Shown: piece by piece, positions 1 through 9,197 of the stretch
How the letters are laid out: each line of letters begins with the position of its first letter
Position numbering within the stretch: the first letter of the stretch is position 1
NCBI GenBank assembly: GCA_038239345.1
Contig: JBBSEX010000029.1
Coordinates: 1-39,376 of the forward strand
Direction: 5' to 3'
DNA from: JBBSEX01 sp038239345
GTDB lineage: Bacteria > Acidobacteriota > Terriglobia > Bryobacterales > Bryobacteraceae
DNA length: 39,376 bases
Program-made: the position numbers and the translations under genes
Notes under the pieces: model-generated
What the model was told of the DNA's origin: nothing
What the model saw: the letters and a program-made list of their open reading frames with translations, nothing else
The model's database searches: none

Positions 1-52
1 GCTGCTTCAGCACGCCGATAATCTGTTCTTCTGTGAACCGCCCTTTTTTCAT
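1..52 (-). CDS. IS3-family transposase OrfA, N-terminal fragment cut by the window edge
   Basis: The first 17 codons read MKKGRFTEEQIIGVLKQ, the characteristic start of OrfA (helix-turn-helix subunit) of IS3-family elements. The ATG at 52-50 has an AAGGAG ribosome binding site about 8 bases upstream. Only the start is visible; OrfA would continue beyond position 1, and OrfB (DDE integrase) would be expected after it outside the window. The end of the element should lie a short distance upstream of this gene, at roughly 90-150 here. A 13-base palindrome at 112-124 is a possible boundary mark, but no inverted repeat can be paired without the other end. Confidence 0.85.
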   Translation of the reverse strand, partial: MKKGRFTEEQIIGVLKQ

Positions 53-109
53 CTTCGGATCTCCTTTTCGTCGCTTCTTCCTTCTGCGCCGATCCTGAAA
101 TCCTCAATT

Positions 110-412
110 TTATCTGGTCCAGATTATCGAGGGCACGTCAATAGTTGCTGCCTGACTTCGCCGCTTCCATTCTGTATCTATTATCGCGTCTCTTGTCGCA
201 AGGTCAAAATCGGGGCTCATCCTCCTTGCCACGATTCCCCATACTAGGAATCTGGTTGTCCGAGAGACTCCGGGTCGCCATTCCTTGGGGGTTCCTATTT
301 CGCTTTTCGGACAAGCTCGTCGAGACATCCCGTTAGATACCGTGAGGACGCTACGCATGACCTCCAAGAAGCGTTTGAACTCCTGGGTTGAATCAAACGG
401 TGCAGCCTTCAT
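110..412 (-). pseudogene. possible remnant of a small acidobacterial protein, 100 codons
   Basis: The frame starts with a plausible segment (EFKRFLEVMRSVLTVS) that resembles, from memory, the start of small conserved acidobacterial proteins whose next residues are a PKSE-type motif. After about residue 30 the sequence loses that character and becomes rich in Arg and Trp. No clear ribosome binding site precedes the ATG. It may be a broken gene next to the IS3 insertion, or no gene at all. A 63-codon frame on the other strand (145-336) is no better supported. Confidence 0.25.
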
Positions 413-667
413 ACTGTGTCGATAGTCGTTCGTCAGACCTTCGTAAGTGGAATGTGAAGTATGTTATCAACCAATTAAGCTACGGTGTGATTGTGAACCC
501 GCTTGCGTTATCGGGTTGGAATCCGCGGATGTGAAACGGGAACTGCGCGAGCATCGCTTCCGGCACCCGCATCAACAGGCTTCGCTAATCTGCGCCGTGG
601 CTCCCGCGACTTGCCATTGCGTCACGCTCCCGCCGCCAGGCTCATCCTTCAATGAGAAATGTTGCGT
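413..667. other. intergenic stretch without a convincing gene
   Basis: The only frame here (447-671, plus, 74 codons) is Cys- and His-rich, matches nothing I recognise, has no clear ribosome binding site and runs into the 3' end of the gene on the other strand. I see no RNA gene or obvious terminator. Confidence 0.5.
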
Positions 668-3600
668 CTAGTTCTGAACGGTAAACAGACGGCTGCCGAC
701 GCCGGCGATGCGGCTGGCGTTATCTAGAACGGTCCAGCCGATGGAGTGTATCCCGTTCGTGAGCTTTGTCGTATCGATAAACAGATAGCCGACTGCTCCG
801 TTGGCGTTGGCCAGAGTCGGAAACAGTGTCGCGATATCCACACGATATTGGTTGTACACGGGATGACCGTAGGAAACTCCGTCGATATTCACCGTTATGG
901 TTGACCCGTCGGTAGGAATTACGTAAGGATTTTGCGTCAATACCCAGCCGAAGTTGATGAAATTCGTTCCCGAAGCGATTCCTCCTTGCGACGGCGTATC
1001 GATTTGCCCGAACGGATGCGTGCCGTTATCGTTATTGCAGGTGATGGTGCTCTTGCCGATTTCCGCCTGGTTGCCTTGCTTGTTATGGGCGATGGCGTGG
1101 AGGGTAAAAGTTCCATTGCCGTGGCCGGCGGAGCCATCGGAATTCGCCAGGAAGTTCGTTAATACTTGAAATCCCCAACCGCCTCTCGTGTTCAAGGCGT
1201 AGGTGGAAAAGCCGGCGGCTACATCGGGCCGGGCGTTCAGTACGAAGACCGCGTCGCCGATATAGACCAGATATTTGGGCTCGCCTGGCACCGGATCGCG
1301 CCAGATATCGACTTTCACAACTTCAATCAAATCGACCGACCATCCAGTGACGGCGATCGCTCCCTCCACCACCGAATTGTTGGCCGGCGTGTCGAAGAAG
1401 CCGATGGGCAGGGTAGGGATGGGAACGTTCAGCGTGATGCCAACCTTGATCTGCTGGATCGGATTAACGGTTCCCGGCGCGCTGACAGTGACTATCCCGC
1501 CCGCTCCCGTGGTAACCGCAACCTGGAACGTTCCACTGCCCGAGCCGAGCCCCGCGGTAACGACGATGTTGGCCTGCGTGGATTTGGCCGTCCAGGCGAC
1601 TCCATTTTGACCGCCGAGATTTACCGATACCGTTTGCGGGCTGGTGGTGTATGTGTTCCCAGTGGAAATCCCGAATTGGAGAACTGTCTGATCAAGCGCC
1701 AGAGTAACCGTTCCAGTGGCCTGAGCGATGGCGACACTTTGACCTCCCAGGGTTAGCGTGCCGCTTCGCTGCTGCGGCGTATTGTTCAAGGGGACCGAAT
1801 AGCTCATCGTATTGCCCGCCATCGACACGGATGCCCAAGCGACATTCGAAACCGCGGCCGCCACGCAGGCAGCCAGGTTCGGGGTTGCCACGATCGTTCC
1901 CGAGCCGCCCGCTGGGGGAAGGTTGAGGCTCACCTGGCTCAGAAGAAAACTGCAAACACCGCCAGCTTGACTGATGGGTACCGCCAAGCCTGAAATCGTC
2001 AGCGTTCCGGATTGGGTCAGGCTCGTCGTGGTGCTGGGAACACTATATTGAACCGTATTTCCGGAGACGGAGACGGAGGCCCAACCGACGTTCGATGTTG
2101 CCATCACGGCACAGCCAGCCAGATTTGGAGTGACCGCAATGGACCCTGATCCCCCGCCGGCCGGGATGCTCACCGAAGTGGGATTCAGGGTGTAAGAACA
2201 GGTACCGCCAGCCTGGGATATCGATACACTTTGTCCGGCAACGGTGAAACCGCCACTGCGCGGCTGACTGCCGGGATTCGCGGACGCGCTGTACGTCGCC
2301 GTTGATCCCGCTACCGAGACGGTCACCCAGTTCAGGCCAGAGAACGCGGTAACGGCGCATCCAGCGGGATTCGGGGTCACTCCAACCGCGCCGGATCCGC
2401 CGCCTGCAGGCACCGAAACGCTGGACGTATTCAAGGAATAAGTACACTCGCTGAGTTTGGTAACAAAGCCGCTGAGGCTGCCCGCCAGATTGCTGTGAAA
2501 GGCGTTTAGAACGGGAAAATCAGACGATTGCGTGGAGCCCGCCACGTACATGTTGTTGCCGGAATCGGCGGCCATTGCCAGGATTCCGTCGCTCTTCGTT
2601 CCACCCAGATAGGTACTGAACACCAAACCCGCGCCGGGCATGGCGATGTAGCTGACGAACCCGTCGTATTGACCGGAAAACAGAGCTTGCGTGGGATTGA
2701 TCAGCGGGAAATCGGTGGAGTAAGTGTACCCGGCGACGCGTGGTTGTCCTGCCGCGACGACGATGCTACTTGCCCAATCGTAGCTGTTGCCGCCCAGGTA
2801 AGTGGAGGCCAGTAGCGCTCCTCCGGTGGAAAATTCAGCGACAAACGCATCGGTAGTACCGCCCCCATAAACGCCTTGCGAGGGATTGAGCAAAGGAAAA
2901 TCGACAGAGCTGGTGACGCCGGTTATAAATGCCGTTCCCAGTGAATCGAGTGCGACTCCATTGCCCATTTCGGGTCCACTGATATCACCGGAACTTCCGC
3001 CGAAGTAGGTAGAGTAGACCAAGGTAGTTCCGCTTGCGGAAAACTTAGTGACGAAGGCATCCTGGCCGCCGCGATTCCCGGTTTGCACGGCGTTCAGGAC
3101 CGGGAGATTCGTAGAAAAGGAACCGCCAGTGATGGTCGCCTGACCCACCGAATCGACCGCAATTCCATTGGCCAGATCGTCGGCGGTTCCACCGAAATAG
3201 GTACTGTAAACGATGGCTCCGGCTGGGCTCAGCTTTGTTACAAAGGCATCCATTCCGCCTTTTTTTGTGACCTGATACGGAGTGCGGACGGGGAAGTTGG
3301 TGGATGTGGTTGAGCCGGTAATATAGCGATTTCCGCTGGAGTCGACCGCGATGGCTTTGCCCGTATCCGCGCCGTTGCCGCCGAGATAGGTGCTGAAATT
3401 GATAGCTCCGGTGGAATCCAAGCCGGACACAAAGGCATTTTGCGACCCGCCCAGGATTCCTTGAAAGGGATTGTAGATCGGCCAATTCGTGGAGTGTGTG
3501 GCGCCGGTGATGACTGGGTTGCCTGCACTATCGAGGGCGATCCCGAATGCTCGATCGTCGCCATTTCCGCCAATGTAAGTGCAATAGACGATTCCAGTAC

Positions 3601-4432
3601 CTGACGAATTTAACTTCGCGACAAAGACGTCTACGCTGCCAGCGCTCGGACCGGTAGGGGTGCCGGGGACAGCAAGATCGCGCGTTTCCGTCCAACCGGC
3701 GATATATGCATTTCCCGCGCTTCCAACTGCAATTGCCTGCACCGTGCTGAAGCCTGTCCCGCCAAAAAACGTGCTGTATGTGATGACCGGATCAATTGTT
3801 AGCGGCAGCGAACGGTTATATTCACCGAGCCGAAATCCGACGGTATCGGCTGACGAGAGATAGAAGCTGGCGGTTACTTGCGTCGAGTCGCTCTGCCAGG
3901 CAATGGGGCGCTTTTCGTGAATTTCGCCAGCGCCGGTGGCGACGATCAGATCACCGGCCGCATCGATTTGGAGGCTGGTTGCGCCTCGATAGTGCAGCTG
4001 TATTTCAGATGGATCGGCGCCCGGGCTGACAATGAATTGGGACTTCAGATTTTGTGCGGAAGCGGCGTACTCAATATCGATTCCGGGATAGACTTCGCGA
4101 TAGGCAAGTTCCCCGAAAGTGGGAACGTTGCTATGCCATTGCCGGGCATCATTGCCAATGTAATAATTCACACGACCGGGCAGTGGCCGATAGGCTTCAA
4201 CGGTCGAATCCTCTCGGCCGCCGAATTCCAGCGTTACCGCGCTTGATCCGGAACTGAACCGAATTTCGCGATCGAGGAATGTGGCGCGCCACCCAGCTCC
4301 TTCCAGAGAATAACGGATGCCGGGGCGTGCTTGCCCGCGATTCTGAACGAAGTATTGAGGTAGCTCGGCACCCGATGCCGCGATCCCGGTAACAAGGGTC
4401 AAGGCTACCCACAGGCGGAGGAAAATACGCAC
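668..4432 (-). CDS. giant secreted SBBP beta-propeller / BACON-like repeat protein
   Basis: A secreted protein of about 1254 residues. Residues 1-22 form a signal peptide ending near GIAASGAE. Residues 26-215 are the N-terminal domain that commonly precedes SBBP repeats (DUF7948-like). Residues 216-662 hold about eight SBBP blades, each with a STYLGG / STYFGG strand, a GIAxDSxGN strand and an ITG.T.S.xFP strand. Residues 663-908 are three BACON-like domains of exactly 82 residues. Residues 1009-1254 are a C-terminal module shared with the upstream gene. I chose the GTG at 4432 because it begins the signal peptide and sits 47 bases after the upstream stop. The longer frame to 4612 would overlap that gene with 60 Arg-rich residues. 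Likely role is surface binding or adhesion; no catalytic motif is visible. Confidence 0.85.
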   Translation of the reverse strand: MRIFLRLWVALTLVTGIAASGAELPQYFVQNRGQARPGIRYSLEGAGWRATFLDREIRFSSGSSAVTLEFGGREDSTVEAYRPLPGRVNYYIGNDARQWHSNVPTFGELAYREVYPGIDIEYAASAQNLKSQFIVSPGADPSEIQLHYRGATSLQIDAAGDLIVATGAGEIHEKRPIAWQSDSTQVTASFYLSSADTVGFRLGEYNRSLPLTIDPVITYSTFFGGTGFSTVQAIAVGSAGNAYIAGWTETRDLAVPGTPTGPSAGSVDVFVAKLNSSGTGIVYCTYIGGNGDDRAFGIALDSAGNPVITGATHSTNWPIYNPFQGILGGSQNAFVSGLDSTGAINFSTYLGGNGADTGKAIAVDSSGNRYITGSTTSTNFPVRTPYQVTKKGGMDAFVTKLSPAGAIVYSTYFGGTADDLANGIAVDSVGQATITGGSFSTNLPVLNAVQTGNRGGQDAFVTKFSASGTTLVYSTYFGGSSGDISGPEMGNGVALDSLGTAFITGVTSSVDFPLLNPSQGVYGGGTTDAFVAEFSTGGALLASTYLGGNSYDWASSIVVAAGQPRVAGYTYSTDFPLINPTQALFSGQYDGFVSYIAMPGAGLVFSTYLGGTKSDGILAMAADSGNNMYVAGSTQSSDFPVLNAFHSNLAGSLSGFVTKLSECTYSLNTSSVSVPAGGGSGAVGVTPNPAGCAVTAFSGLNWVTVSVAGSTATYSASANPGSQPRSGGFTVAGQSVSISQAGGTCSYTLNPTSVSIPAGGGSGSIAVTPNLAGCAVMATSNVGWASVSVSGNTVQYSVPSTTTSLTQSGTLTISGLAVPISQAGGVCSFLLSQVSLNLPPAGGSGTIVATPNLAACVAAAVSNVAWASVSMAGNTMSYSVPLNNTPQQRSGTLTLGGQSVAIAQATGTVTLALDQTVLQFGISTGNTYTTSPQTVSVNLGGQNGVAWTAKSTQANIVVTAGLGSGSGTFQVAVTTGAGGIVTVSAPGTVNPIQQIKVGITLNVPIPTLPIGFFDTPANNSVVEGAIAVTGWSVDLIEVVKVDIWRDPVPGEPKYLVYIGDAVFVLNARPDVAAGFSTYALNTRGGWGFQVLTNFLANSDGSAGHGNGTFTLHAIAHNKQGNQAEIGKSTITCNNDNGTHPFGQIDTPSQGGIASGTNFINFGWVLTQNPYVIPTDGSTITVNIDGVSYGHPVYNQYRVDIATLFPTLANANGAVGYLFIDTTKLTNGIHSIGWTVLDNASRIAGVGSRLFTVQN
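1709..2446 (-). repeat. three tandem 246-bp units coding BACON-like domains
   Basis: Units at 2201-2446, 1955-2200 and 1709-1954 each encode 82 residues. Each starts at a Cys in a C[ST][YF].L pattern, continues with a PAGGGSG-type turn and ATPNLAGC-like strand, and ends with ISQAGG or IAQATG. The period is exact at the protein level, but the DNA has diverged, so the duplications are not recent. The pattern fits the BACON fold, linked in other bacteria to mucin or carbohydrate binding. Confidence 0.8.
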
Positions 4433-4479
4433 TAGACAGTAAGTGTCCGGAGCGGTGTATTCCTCTCCAATATTCCGGG

Positions 4480-7400
4480 CTACCGGTCGGCGGTTGCCCC
4501 GTGGCGGTGGACGTCGGAACCGATGTGAATTCGTACCGGAATCACGGTGCCGTCGCCTGGCCGTTGGAACATCAGATGATAGTTGCCGAAGAAGCCGACC
4601 GGCGGCTGCCAATAGAAGATGCCCGTTCTTTCGTCGAGAGTAGAGCCAATCGGGAGAGAATGCTGCTCGCCGTTGACGATATGCCAGCCGCGAATCCCCG
4701 CCCCGCCGAGATGCAATTCCACCCGATCCATTTGGTCGAGTTCAACTGTGAAACCGGCGTCACTGCGAATCAGGTGTTGCAGTTGGCTCGTGGTTTGGAA
4801 GCCTCGGCGCAGGTCAATCTTTTCAGAGTCCTTCGAATCCGGCGTCTCGAGAATGCTTCCGCTCCCTTCGCCTCCCGTAGCGCCGCCGCCCTGATTAAAT
4901 ACGGTGAACAGCCTGCTGCCGATACCCTGCACGTTGCCGCCATTATCGGTGACGGTCCAGCCTAGAGAATGCTGTCCGTTTGTCATCAGGGTGGTGTCGA
5001 TGCGCCAGTACCCAACGGCCCCTTGGGCATTCAAATGATCGGGGAATAAACCTGCGATGTCGGACCGATACTGATTGTAGACTGGGTGGCCCAGCGAAAC
5101 TCCGTCGATAAACACGAAGATCGTGGATCCGTCTTTGGGAATCAGCTTCGGCGGCTGTGTCAGTACCCATCCGAAGTTGACGAAATTCGAGCCCGATGCG
5201 GGCCCGCCCTGCCCTGGCGTGTCGATAGTGCCGAATGGAAGATTCGCCGCCGCGTTATTCACGTGTATCGTCTTTGCGCCCAGTTCGACGGTATGGCCGT
5301 CCTTGTCGTGGGCGATGGCGTGCAATTTGATTGTCCCGTTGCCGATGCCACCCGAGCCATCGCTGTCGGGAAGGAAATTCGTGAGCACCTGCATTCCCCA
5401 GCCGCCGCGATAGTTGTCGGGCAGGGTGGAGTACGCAGCCGCGACATCGGGCCGGGCATCGGCGACGAAGTAAGCGTCGGAAATGTAAACCAGGCCGTTG
5501 GAGGCGATGGCCGCGCGCGGATCGGTTGACACGGGATCGCGCCACACATCGACCTTCGCCACCCCAATATCGTCCAGAGCCCAACCCGTCACGGGGATGG
5601 GACCGAAGACTGTATCTCCTTCCTTCGGCAGATCGATCACGCCGAACGGGCCGGTGGTGGATGCGGGGTTTATTACGGTGGTTGTGGTCTGAACGAACTG
5701 CGGTGAATTGGAGACTCCGGTAGCCGTCAATGTAATGTTGGCCGTCAGAGTGGAAGGACTCGGCAGCGCGTTACTGCTCAGCGATACCGTAAACTTGCCT
5801 TTGCCGATTCCCGAAGTGGGCAATACGACGATCCACGGCTGGTTCGAAGCGACGGTCCAACTGACGGAAGCGGCTCCGGGACCGCTGACGTTCACCAGCA
5901 CATCCTGCGGATCGGTGGGCAGCGCGCCATTATTAGTAGCGCCGAAAAGCAGCTTGCTGCGATCGAGGGAAACGGTGGCTTGCTGTTGTAAGTTGTGATC
6001 GACCACTACGGGCCAAGCCGCATAGTAACGGTTCACGACAGTGGCTCCATTCGCCAGAACGCCATAAATATAGTAGGTGCCGTTGGGGATCGACGCTGTG
6101 TTCCAGCTGTAGCTTGCCGTGGCGGGATCTAAGCCGGCGGCGATTTGCGTACCGGTGAATCCGCTCGCGTTCGGGCTGTAGTAGAGGCTTAAGGTTGGCG
6201 CGGCAGGGCCGGGATTTACATAGTTCCAGGTGATGTTATAAGCACTGTTGGTGCGTTCGAACGCTGCCAGCTTCGCCGATTGATAATAAAAATCCGTTGG
6301 CGGCGTGAACTCGTGCGGCTTCAAGCGGAAGCCATCGACCATGCCCGTCCACCCCGTTCGCGATGGACTGCCGCTGCCGGTTTCGAGCATCAGCGTCTTC
6401 ATATCGGTGACAATTTTCTGAATCACGTTTACGTTTGGAAGAGAATTTGTGACAATATCATTCGAAACGTTCTCCAGCGCGTCGCCGTTTACCCGCCAGA
6501 TGATTCTGGCAATAGACCCGTTATTGATATCGCGGGCCGCTTTCACGCCGCTACGGACGGTGAGGATGCGATAGCGGCTGGTGTCGATCCGGTATGTTGC
6601 GCCGCGAACAGTCCAAAAGAGCGTGTAGATTGCCGTGTCGCCAGAACCCGTGCCGGACAGGCTTGTCCCGTATAACACGCGCACACTGCCCAGGGAGTTA
6701 CCGGCTTCGTCCTCGGCAGGAATGGTTTTAATGCTGACGTTTTGCGCCTGGAAGATTTTGTCGGCATCGGTCAGAGCATCAAAGTCCCAGGGATTGTTCA
6801 ACTGAACCGTGGCAAAATCATCGGTGCTGCCTTCTGGATTCGGGGCGGTAAACGTTAATGTCGGGGTGCCGCCAACAATCCACGCTCCCGTCGCATAGGA
6901 ACATCCGGTGCTGCTATTGGCAGGGCAGACTACGGGATAATAAGTTCCGGCCTGCAGGCCGCCCGCGTAAAACTGGAAAGTAGTGCCGCTGGCATTATGT
7001 GCGATCTGCCCGGCGACGCCGTTGCCCAAGTTCGTATCGTTATCGAGATAGATATCCACCGCGCCAGAACCAGTCCAGGTAATTGTTTGATTCAGCGCTG
7101 CATTATCGGAAACCAGCCGCGCCCAATCCACGCTGATGTTTACACCGGTCAACGCCACGGGATTAAATCGCAACGAATCCACCGGCTTAGCGGTCCAGGT
7201 TGCGGGACCCACGGCCAACGGTAGGCTGGGAATATCGACCGAATAAATCCACCAGCCGGGATACGTAAAGAAGGCCCCGGAAGCGCTTAGTCCGCCAGTC
7301 TGATAAATCGTATTGTTACTCCACAGGATCTGAGCCGATTGCGCGCAACAGGGTGGATTCGGTGAAACTCCGCCTCCACTTAAGTTCATGCGAATCAGAA

Positions 7401-7764
7401 AGCGCCGGTACTTGGTAGAGTCGATGGGAAACAGGCTGCCGATCTTGCCGACCGGGGCAGCTTCCGGATTGCCGCTATCGAGCAGCCAAAAATTAGGATT
7501 GCCGGTAGAACTGGTAGCCGAAAAGATTCCATTCGCCACCGTGGGATTCAACAGGTTAACCGGAGGCTGATCGATGCCAAACGTGTACCATCCAAGATCG
7601 GTCCGCTGGCTCATATCCCACGGATCCTGGAAGATCTGCGTGGCGTAGTCGTCGGCGGCCGCGACAGCTACATTCGATGCCGGAGCGGTCACCCGAATCT
7701 GACCCCAAGCGGAACAGGCCGCGGTGAGTGCAATTAAGACGATCGCCGAAACTCTCGCTGTCAT
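4480..7764 (-). CDS. giant secreted multidomain protein with two N-terminal DD[YF]AT modules and the shared C-terminal module
   Basis: About 1094 residues, not assignable to a named family. The signal peptide is residues 1-22 (ends CSAWGQ). Two related modules start at residues about 38 and 315, each opening with DD[YF]AT, then PWD, and resembling a jelly-roll or carbohydrate-binding domain. Ig-like stretches follow at about 485-690. Residues 706-957 match the C-terminal module of the downstream gene (GWALDD / KVDVWRDP / NFVNFGWVLTQ / GIGSRLFTV). A tail with a GIFYWQPPVGFFG Ig-like strand pattern ends the protein. The ATG at 7764 was chosen because it starts the signal peptide and has AAGGGG upstream; the frame extends 55 codons further without support. 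It probably forms an operon with the SBBP gene and acts outside the cell. Confidence 0.8.
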   Translation of the reverse strand: MTARVSAIVLIALTAACSAWGQIRVTAPASNVAVAAADDYATQIFQDPWDMSQRTDLGWYTFGIDQPPVNLLNPTVANGIFSATSSTGNPNFWLLDSGNPEAAPVGKIGSLFPIDSTKYRRFLIRMNLSGGGVSPNPPCCAQSAQILWSNNTIYQTGGLSASGAFFTYPGWWIYSVDIPSLPLAVGPATWTAKPVDSLRFNPVALTGVNISVDWARLVSDNAALNQTITWTGSGAVDIYLDNDTNLGNGVAGQIAHNASGTTFQFYAGGLQAGTYYPVVCPANSSTGCSYATGAWIVGGTPTLTFTAPNPEGSTDDFATVQLNNPWDFDALTDADKIFQAQNVSIKTIPAEDEAGNSLGSVRVLYGTSLSGTGSGDTAIYTLFWTVRGATYRIDTSRYRILTVRSGVKAARDINNGSIARIIWRVNGDALENVSNDIVTNSLPNVNVIQKIVTDMKTLMLETGSGSPSRTGWTGMVDGFRLKPHEFTPPTDFYYQSAKLAAFERTNSAYNITWNYVNPGPAAPTLSLYYSPNASGFTGTQIAAGLDPATASYSWNTASIPNGTYYIYGVLANGATVVNRYYAAWPVVVDHNLQQQATVSLDRSKLLFGATNNGALPTDPQDVLVNVSGPGAASVSWTVASNQPWIVVLPTSGIGKGKFTVSLSSNALPSPSTLTANITLTATGVSNSPQFVQTTTTVINPASTTGPFGVIDLPKEGDTVFGPIPVTGWALDDIGVAKVDVWRDPVSTDPRAAIASNGLVYISDAYFVADARPDVAAAYSTLPDNYRGGWGMQVLTNFLPDSDGSGGIGNGTIKLHAIAHDKDGHTVELGAKTIHVNNAAANLPFGTIDTPGQGGPASGSNFVNFGWVLTQPPKLIPKDGSTIFVFIDGVSLGHPVYNQYRSDIAGLFPDHLNAQGAVGYWRIDTTLMTNGQHSLGWTVTDNGGNVQGIGSRLFTVFNQGGGATGGEGSGSILETPDSKDSEKIDLRRGFQTTSQLQHLIRSDAGFTVELDQMDRVELHLGGAGIRGWHIVNGEQHSLPIGSTLDERTGIFYWQPPVGFFGNYHLMFQRPGDGTVIPVRIHIGSDVHRHGATADR

Positions 7765-7855
7765 GATGCTAAACCCCTTATCGAACGCGGCGGGAAAAAC
7801 GTGAGGACTAATCTCGCTGGTTATCCGTCTATGGACTATAGTCAAGCGGATATTG

Positions 7856-9124
7856 TTACAGATTTCGGAAAAACTCGACGGGATCCTGAAGATCGTGAAT
7901 GTTGACACCGAATTGACTCTCCCGTCCAACCACCATCAGAGTGCCGTCGGGGCGAGCCCGGAGGCAAATGGGCCGCTCGAAATCCGGGGGAGCCGCGGTT
8001 CCGATCGAGTTCTCGATTTTAATCAAATCGAAGTAGTTCGCCGATGGTTGAATCATCTCTTCGTAGCCATCCTCCGGGGGATAAACGACTACATGATTAT
8101 AAGGAAGCGCTTGCAAAGCTTTATTCAAGCCGGCCCATTGATCCTTATGTAAATAATGTTCCCTGCGGAAATCGCCAGTAATATGGGCGACGTTATAAGT
8201 GTAGCGGATCTCATTTTCGAGCGATAGCCAATGCCTGTGGGAATGCTCGACAATAACCGGTATTTCGCCAATGTTCGATTGAAAGGCCATCGTTATATAA
8301 CGGAGCTTCGGCGAGTCCGGATAGCGCTTAAAAATATCCACCAGGCGATTCAAATTGGCTTCAAAAACGCTGTACTTTCCAAACTTTCGGAGGACCGCGA
8401 ATAACTCGGGTTGCATCGTGTCCAGGGAAATATTGATATGGTGCAGACCGGATTTGGCCCAACCTTCGAGGACATCTTCCGACAGAGGACGGGCAAGATT
8501 TGTAGTAAACCAAACCTTCGAGCGGCAATCGAGCGGGATCAACTCCAGGAAGTCGTTGAGCCTTGGATGCAAGGTAGGCTCATGCAGGCAGGAGAGCCAG
8601 AATCCGCCCTCGGGCACCGATCGGATCAGCGCCAGCAGGCCCACAAACGTCTCCTCCGACATCAACTCCGTTTTAGTGACAGCGCTATAATCTACCAGGC
8701 AGAACGGGCATCGGAGGTTGCAATTATTGACGATGTCGGCGGCGATGTAATTCAAAAAGATCAGCGGATCGAGTTGGATTTCCGATTTGCCCTGGTGTTG
8801 CAGCAAGACGCCGGTATCGCGAACACGCAGGGTGAGTGGCCGGGTTTCAGCGCGCCAATCGCGAGTGGGCAGCTGACAGGAGAATGCGTGTTTACCGTCG
8901 CCGATGCCGGCCTTCTGAAGGTCCGATCGAAACACATCTGCCGCCGCCGATGCCACCAGGACATCGCCAACATAGGCGTCGACGAACAACGGTTGGGCGA
9001 GATGTTCCATGTCCGCCGCCCATCCGACCACCAGCGAACCCTCGGCCCGATCGACGAAGCCCTGAATAGACGACCGGACGGTTTCCGTTTTGCGAAAAGG
9101 GGAAGTCCACTTCATAGCGGCCAT
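7856..9124 (-). CDS. radical SAM protein with an N-terminal accessory domain
   Basis: 422 residues. The radical SAM cluster motif CNLRCPFC (Cys135, Cys139, Cys142) binds a 4Fe-4S cluster that cleaves S-adenosylmethionine. It is followed by FTTN and HINISLD strands typical of the TIM-barrel core and a lone late Cys (PICLRARPDG) like the start of a SPASM-type region. Residues 15-115 form a separate domain with GFVDRAEGSLVVGWA and AGIGDGKHAF patterns. From memory, this type occurs on glycosyltransferases and other polysaccharide-cluster proteins. It lies 73 bases after the methyltransferase-like gene on the same strand. Substrate unknown; a sugar or surface-polymer modification is an inference from the accessory domain and neighbour. 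A second ATG at 9115 is possible. Confidence 0.85.
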   Translation of the reverse strand: MAAMKWTSPFRKTETVRSSIQGFVDRAEGSLVVGWAADMEHLAQPLFVDAYVGDVLVASAAADVFRSDLQKAGIGDGKHAFSCQLPTRDWRAETRPLTLRVRDTGVLLQHQGKSEIQLDPLIFLNYIAADIVNNCNLRCPFCLVDYSAVTKTELMSEETFVGLLALIRSVPEGGFWLSCLHEPTLHPRLNDFLELIPLDCRSKVWFTTNLARPLSEDVLEGWAKSGLHHINISLDTMQPELFAVLRKFGKYSVFEANLNRLVDIFKRYPDSPKLRYITMAFQSNIGEIPVIVEHSHRHWLSLENEIRYTYNVAHITGDFRREHYLHKDQWAGLNKALQALPYNHVVVYPPEDGYEEMIQPSANYFDLIKIENSIGTAAPPDFERPICLRARPDGTLMVVGRESQFGVNIHDLQDPVEFFRNL

Positions 9125-9197
9125 TTCATAGCGATGAATACGAAGACATTGGGCGTGACACTTCCTAACCTCAGGCTATCACGGGCGGGCGGCGTCA

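Noticed and set aside
1166..1756. 196-codon plus-strand frame
   Set aside because: Shadow of the SBBP/BACON gene; low-complexity Arg/Gly/Asp composition.
1709..2446. CRISPR-like repeat array
   Set aside because: The repeats are 246-bp coding units with diverged DNA and no spacers; they encode protein domains.
4433..4612. 60-codon N-terminal extension of the SBBP gene
   Set aside because: It would overlap the upstream gene and adds an Arg-rich stretch ahead of a good signal peptide.
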